This document shows, in pieces, positions 60,598 through 64,000 of a stretch of DNA of 64,000 nt (within the stretch, counting starts at the first letter, position 1; every line of letters starts with the position of its first letter). The notes beneath the pieces were generated by a model that saw only the letters and a program-made list of their open reading frames with translations, had not been told where the DNA came from and made no database searches. The stretch is taken from the NCBI GenBank assembly GCA_036746315.1, contig DAIOEK010000002.1:1-64000 (forward strand), in the 5' to 3' direction. The position numbers were made by a program, and so were the translations under genes. The DNA is from DAIOEK01 sp036746315. GTDB lineage: Bacteria > Chloroflexota > Anaerolineae > Anaerolineales > Anaerolineaceae.

Positions 60598-61418
60598 CCC
60601 CGAATAAAGGATACAACCAAAGTGAGAACGGCAGCCAGTACACAATAAACGGCAAAGCCATAGAAGCTATGCTGCTGCAGGTATTTCAATAACCAACGAA
60701 TAGAGAGGTAACCGACGATCCCAGCCGCCAGGGTGCCGATCACAACAACTGGCAGAAAACTGCCCAGCCCCGGCATTTCGAGCATATCCAACGTTGCCAG
60801 ACCTCCGGCAGCCAGCATTATCGGGATGGACATGAGAAAGGAGAACCGGGCAGCGGCAGGGCGGTTGAAGTTCCTGAATAGCGCACCGGAAATGGTGGAC
60901 CCGGAGCGGGACACACCCGGGAAAATGGACAATGCCTGAAACACGCCAATGACCAGTGCATCCAGCCAGGTCATTTGCGGCAGCTCTTTTTTGTACTTTC
61001 CGAACCATTCTGCTGCGCTGAGCAGGGCGGCAGTCAGCAACAGGAACAGGGCGGTGGTTAGCGGGCTGCTGAAAGCTGCCTCCACCTGATCCTTGACCAG
61101 CAAGCCCAATAATCCTGCGGGGATGGTTGCGAGCACCACCCACCAACCCAGACGGGCTTCCTCCGTCTGGAAGGGTTTGCCGGCGAAGAGATTGCCGACC
61201 ACGGCAGAAATGATCTTGACCAGATCTTTCCAGAAATAGATGATAACGGCGATCAAGGTGCCCATTTGAACCAGGACGTCGAAGATAAACACTTGTTCAG
61301 CCGGGAAGCTCCAGTTAAGCCAGTAAGGCACCAGTACAAGGTGGGCGGAACTGGAGACCGGCAGAAACTCCGTCAAACCCTGGATGATACCCAGAATAAT
61401 TGATTCAATGATGGTCAT
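60594..61418 (-). CDS. uppP: undecaprenyl-diphosphatase UppP (BacA)
   Basis: A 274-residue membrane phosphatase that regenerates undecaprenyl phosphate for cell-wall synthesis and confers bacitracin resistance. The active-site motifs are IIQGLTEFLPVSSSAHLVL near residue 12 and FPGVSRSGSTISGAL near 166. Eight helices are expected. It lies 12 bases after tgt and overlaps the lipoprotein gene. Works with the PBP at 5106 in wall synthesis. Confidence 0.96.
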   Translation of the reverse strand: MTIIESIILGIIQGLTEFLPVSSSAHLVLVPYWLNWSFPAEQVFIFDVLVQMGTLIAVIIYFWKDLVKIISAVVGNLFAGKPFQTEEARLGWWVVLATIPAGLLGLLVKDQVEAAFSSPLTTALFLLLTAALLSAAEWFGKYKKELPQMTWLDALVIGVFQALSIFPGVSRSGSTISGALFRNFNRPAAARFSFLMSIPIMLAAGGLATLDMLEMPGLGSFLPVVVIGTLAAGIVGYLSIRWLLKYLQQHSFYGFAVYCVLAAVLTLVVSFIRG

Positions 61419-61430
61419 TACAAAGCTCCT

Positions 61431-62543
61431 CTAGTCTTCCATTTGGTGGTAATTCTTGAGATATTCGGCTGCAAATACCTGGAAGCGTTGTTCGATAATC
61501 GCCTCCCGCATCCGGCGCACCAGCGTCAGCAGGGTGTGGATGTTGTGGATGGATAGCAGTGTGCCTGCCAGAAACTCACGGGCAACGATCAGATGGCGGA
61601 TGTATGCCCGATTGAAATGCCGGCAGGTATAACAAGTGCATTCGGGGTCAATCGGATTTGGATCGCGGGCGTAGGCAGCATTGAGCATGTTCATCCTGCC
61701 GCGATGGGTCATGGCAGCCTGATGTCTTGCCAGGCGGGTCGGAAGGACACAATCGAAAATATCCACGCCACGAATAACGCCATTAACCAAATCCTCCGGA
61801 GAACCAACCCCCATTAAATAATGCGGTTGATGCTCGGGCAGCAGCGGCTGAAGGACATCCAGCGTTTGATGCATTTCGGTCTTTGATTCGCCGACCGAGA
61901 GCCCGCCGATGGCGATGCCATCGAAGCCCAGGGCGGAAATGATGCGGGCGGATTCCGCACGCAGGTCGGGGAATATCCCCCCCTGGATGATGCCAAATAA
62001 TGCCTGGTCGGAGCGCGACTTTGCTTTCAGACATCGTTCAGCCCAGGCATGTGTCCTTGCCATGGCGGAGATGTTGTAATCGCGCTCGTGCGGCGGTGCA
62101 CACTCATCAAACGCCATGATGATATCGGCTCCCAGGTTTTCCTGGATGGCGACCGATTTTTCCGGCGTCAAACGCTGTGTCGACCCATCGATATGGCTTT
62201 TGAAGGTGACACCGTCGGCATCTATTTTACGCATTTGCGCCAGTGAGAAGACCTGGAATCCGCCTGAGTCGGTGAGCATGGGGCGCTGCCACTGCATGAA
62301 TTGATGCACCCCGCCCATTTCCCGGACAAGATCATCACCGGGGCGCAGCCAGAGATGGTAGGTGTTGGCAAGTACCAGGCTGGCATCCAATTCCTCAAGC
62401 TGTCTGGGGGTAAGTGCTTTGACCGCCGCCTGGGTGCCCACCGGTGCAAAGATGGGGGTGGGAATATCTCCGTGCGGTGTGTGATATATCCCCGCACGGG
62501 CGGCGCCATCACGGGCGATGAGTTCGAAAGAAAATGTGCGCAT
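61431..62543 (-). CDS. tgt: tRNA-guanine transglycosylase
   Basis: A 370-residue Tgt, which puts preQ1 in place of G34 in tRNAs for Asp, Asn, His and Tyr. LTDSGGFQVFSLA holds the catalytic Asp region, GGLSVGE is the base-binding loop, and DCVLPTRLARH the nucleophile Asp. CTCYTCRHFNRAYIRH gives three zinc Cys and the His. TATAAT (62550-62555) lies six bases before the ATG and there is no ribosome site, so the transcript is probably leaderless. First gene of tgt-uppP-lipoprotein. Confidence 0.96.
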   Translation of the reverse strand: MRTFSFELIARDGAARAGIYHTPHGDIPTPIFAPVGTQAAVKALTPRQLEELDASLVLANTYHLWLRPGDDLVREMGGVHQFMQWQRPMLTDSGGFQVFSLAQMRKIDADGVTFKSHIDGSTQRLTPEKSVAIQENLGADIIMAFDECAPPHERDYNISAMARTHAWAERCLKAKSRSDQALFGIIQGGIFPDLRAESARIISALGFDGIAIGGLSVGESKTEMHQTLDVLQPLLPEHQPHYLMGVGSPEDLVNGVIRGVDIFDCVLPTRLARHQAAMTHRGRMNMLNAAYARDPNPIDPECTCYTCRHFNRAYIRHLIVAREFLAGTLLSIHNIHTLLTLVRRMREAIIEQRFQVFAAEYLKNYHQMED

Positions 62544-62627
62544 GAGGCAATTATACCCGGTGGCGGTGTCGTCCTGCCGCTGTAGACGGGAGGTTATGTA
62601 CGTTTTATATGAAAATTCCGAAAATTG

Positions 62628-62655
62628 TTTTCATAATTTTCATTTATGTTATACT
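62628..62655 (+). promoter_or_regulatory. promoter of the REC-kinase/MglA-like operon
   Basis: TTTTCA (62628-62633) and TATACT (62650-62655) are 16 bases apart in AT-rich sequence, about 64 bases before the ATG at 62719. A small hairpin CAGGCT-AG-AGCCTG lies in the leader near 62675-62688. Confidence 0.5.
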
Positions 62656-62718
62656 TTCACGGCTAATTTACCGCAGGCTAGAGCCTGTGCTCATTGGAGC
62701 TTGATCCGGGGTGGCTGG

Positions 62719-63897
62719 ATGCAATTCTCTTCGCTGTTTTCAGAAGTAGCCATTATTGACGATGACGCGTTGACAGTAAGGAAAACCCGAATTCTATTAC
62801 AGAACGCAGGTTACATCGTTAAAAGTATCCCATTGGTGGAACTGGAACATATTTGTCACGGCAGAAAGACGCCGGACATACTGTGTGTGGATGCTGACAT
62901 CTCTGACGCAGACGGCAACGACAGTATTCGATGCCTTCGCGGGCGGAAGGATATTCCTTATATCCCGATCATTGTCTTGTTCAACGAAGGCAGTTTGGAA
63001 AAAGCGCTTGCCTGTTTGAATGCAGGCGCCGACGACCTGATCGAAAAGCCGATCAACAATGATCTGCTGTTACCGCGAGTGAAGGTAATGCTGCGGTTAA
63101 AATTGGCTGTGGATAATCTCTCACGCCTGAATAATCAGCTTGAAGAAAATGTAAAAGAACGGACACGCCAATTGGAACTGGCGCACAGCCAGTTGAGGCA
63201 CACGGAGAAACTGGCTTCCATGGGACGTCTGGCAGGCGCCATTGTGCATGAGATCAACAATCCATTAACTGCCATGTCGCTCAGTATTGACCTCCTCCAG
63301 GATTCCTTGCCGGGAGATTCTCCCGCCAAGCCGTTGATCGTGAACCTGTCGAAACAGTTGGAACAATTAGGTACGCTATCGGCGCAATTAAAGAATTACT
63401 CCAAACCGTCCACCGAAAACAGGGAATGGGCATCCATTAATGAAATCATTCAGTCATTGGTCGTTCTGCTCGACAAACAATTCCGCAAGGATGACATCAC
63501 CGTAAAATTGGACCTGGAGTCAGATATTCCAAATGTATTTGTTTCCGTTCACCAGATCAATGAGGTGATCCTGAATCTTGCCATTAATGCCATCGACGCC
63601 ATGCCGGAGGGCGGCGAGTTGACAATATCCACCCGTTACAAGGATGACCTGATTGAAGTGTTGGTGATGGATAATGGGGCAGGAATCCCTCCTGATGTAC
63701 TGGAGCACATTTTTGAGCCTTATTACACCACCAAGGGCGAGCGAGGTTCAGGGCTGGGACTGGCGATCTCCTACAATATTATTCAACAGCATGGCGGCCA
63801 AATTATATTTACCTCCGAGACTGGCAAAGGCACACAGGTAAAAGTGACTCTTCCCATCCATTCGACGCCCACAGATGGCAATGGGGTGGAAGGTTGA
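62719..63897 (+). CDS. receiver-domain histidine kinase
   Basis: A 392-residue protein. Residues 8-130 form a receiver domain: VAIIDDDALTVRKT (acid pair), DILCVDADISDADG with the likely phospho-Asp, and LIEKPINN with the Lys. A coiled-coil linker (about 135-170) leads to HisKA with AGAIVHEINNPLTAMSLSID, N-box ILNLAINAIDAMPEGG, G1 MDNGAGIP and G2 GSGLGLAISYNI. Receiver-then-kinase order fits a relay that is itself switched by another kinase. The frame is open to 62518 on the opposite side of tgt; ATG 62719 with GGGGTGG upstream is favoured. It is followed after three bases by an MglA-like GTPase gene. Confidence 0.88.
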   Translation: MQFSSLFSEVAIIDDDALTVRKTRILLQNAGYIVKSIPLVELEHICHGRKTPDILCVDADISDADGNDSIRCLRGRKDIPYIPIIVLFNEGSLEKALACLNAGADDLIEKPINNDLLLPRVKVMLRLKLAVDNLSRLNNQLEENVKERTRQLELAHSQLRHTEKLASMGRLAGAIVHEINNPLTAMSLSIDLLQDSLPGDSPAKPLIVNLSKQLEQLGTLSAQLKNYSKPSTENREWASINEIIQSLVVLLDKQFRKDDITVKLDLESDIPNVFVSVHQINEVILNLAINAIDAMPEGGELTISTRYKDDLIEVLVMDNGAGIPPDVLEHIFEPYYTTKGERGSGLGLAISYNIIQQHGGQIIFTSETGKGTQVKVTLPIHSTPTDGNGVEG

Positions 63898-63900
63898 TCC

Positions 63901-64000
63901 ATGTTTATTAACTGGAAGACGAAAGAACTGGATCTGAATATCGTGTACGCCGGTGTTGCCTTATCGGGTAAAACCACAAATCTGGAGCAAATCCACAGCC
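63901..64000 (+). CDS. MglA-like small GTPase, cut by window end
   Basis: Only the first 33 codons are inside the window. They read IVYAGVALSGKTTNLEQIHS at the end, which is the strand plus P-loop of MglA-type Ras-like GTPases (usual form IVYYGPGLSGKTTNL). In Myxococcus and others, MglA with its GAP MglB controls cell polarity and gliding; in non-motile lineages it may serve other polarity roles. GGAAGG lies before the ATG. It follows a receiver-kinase gene with a three-base gap, so both may work in one signalling path (inference). Confidence 0.8.
   Translation, partial: MFINWKTKELDLNIVYAGVALSGKTTNLEQIHS

Overview
The window reads as chromosome from a member of the Chloroflexota, most likely class Anaerolineae. 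This is an inference from gene content, not from a marker tree. The pointers are Thr/Pro-rich linkers on secreted proteins, a compact nusA-ylxR-infB-rbfA-nrnA-truB-ribF cluster, a double-length ThyX-like protein, TtuA/TtuB tRNA thiolation, a CpXC-domain protein, MoeA fused to a periplasmic-binding-like domain and an MglA-like GTPase. It is gene dense, moderately GC rich and mostly housekeeping. I saw no rRNA, convincing tRNA, CRISPR array, transposase or prophage.

Layout. 1-12.5 kb: flavin reductase plus AMMECR1; a DUF4013-like membrane protein; an operon of a six-hairpin glycosidase with two cyclic-di-AMP-receptor-like proteins; a long PBP1A-type cell-wall synthase; an unrecognised 750-residue zinc-ribbon protein; and a GH13 alpha-glucosidase. 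12.5-22 kb: a repeat-bearing spacer, then the transcription/translation operon from nusA through ribF to a ThyX-like protein. 22-28.8 kb: a soluble histidine kinase, an oxidoreductase, two tandem lipoprotein genes sharing a 1,026-bp core that appears identical but with different C-terminal tails, an MFS carrier, a HipA-like gene remnant and an M23-type peptidase. 28.9-30.3 kb: an AT-rich AbiE-type toxin-antitoxin pair with a perfect inverted-repeat operator. 30.6-45.4 kb: gyrB, membrane proteins, a JAMM peptidase, a PlsY-like acyltransferase, MBL hydrolase, class III aminotransferase, sensor kinase, CpXC protein, FHA-winged-helix regulator, Ser/Thr kinase and a polar amino-acid ABC importer. 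45.5-51.4 kb: an overlapping run of SDR, UbiA-like, MoeA, polysaccharide deacetylase lipoprotein and MoeA-PBP. 51.4-64 kb: a possible small RNA, RNase H-like protein, BCP peroxiredoxin, RsfS, ThpR, a chemoreceptor, a probable 6S RNA, glnA, ttuA/ttuB, a zinc-ribbon protein, UppP with a lipoprotein, Tgt, a REC-histidine kinase and the start of an MglA-like GTPase.

How it fits together. Most transcription units are short and end in perfect GC-rich hairpins, often shared by convergent genes. Several genes have a -10 box only 5-8 bases before the start codon and no Shine-Dalgarno sequence, so leaderless messages are likely. The most unusual items are the tandem lipoproteins with homogenised cores, the glycosidase/cyclic-di-AMP-receptor operon, the MoeA-centred membrane/cell-wall operon, the TtuB-like carrier whose Gly-Gly is followed by four residues (with a JAMM peptidase elsewhere in the window), the leaderless starts and the probable 6S RNA.
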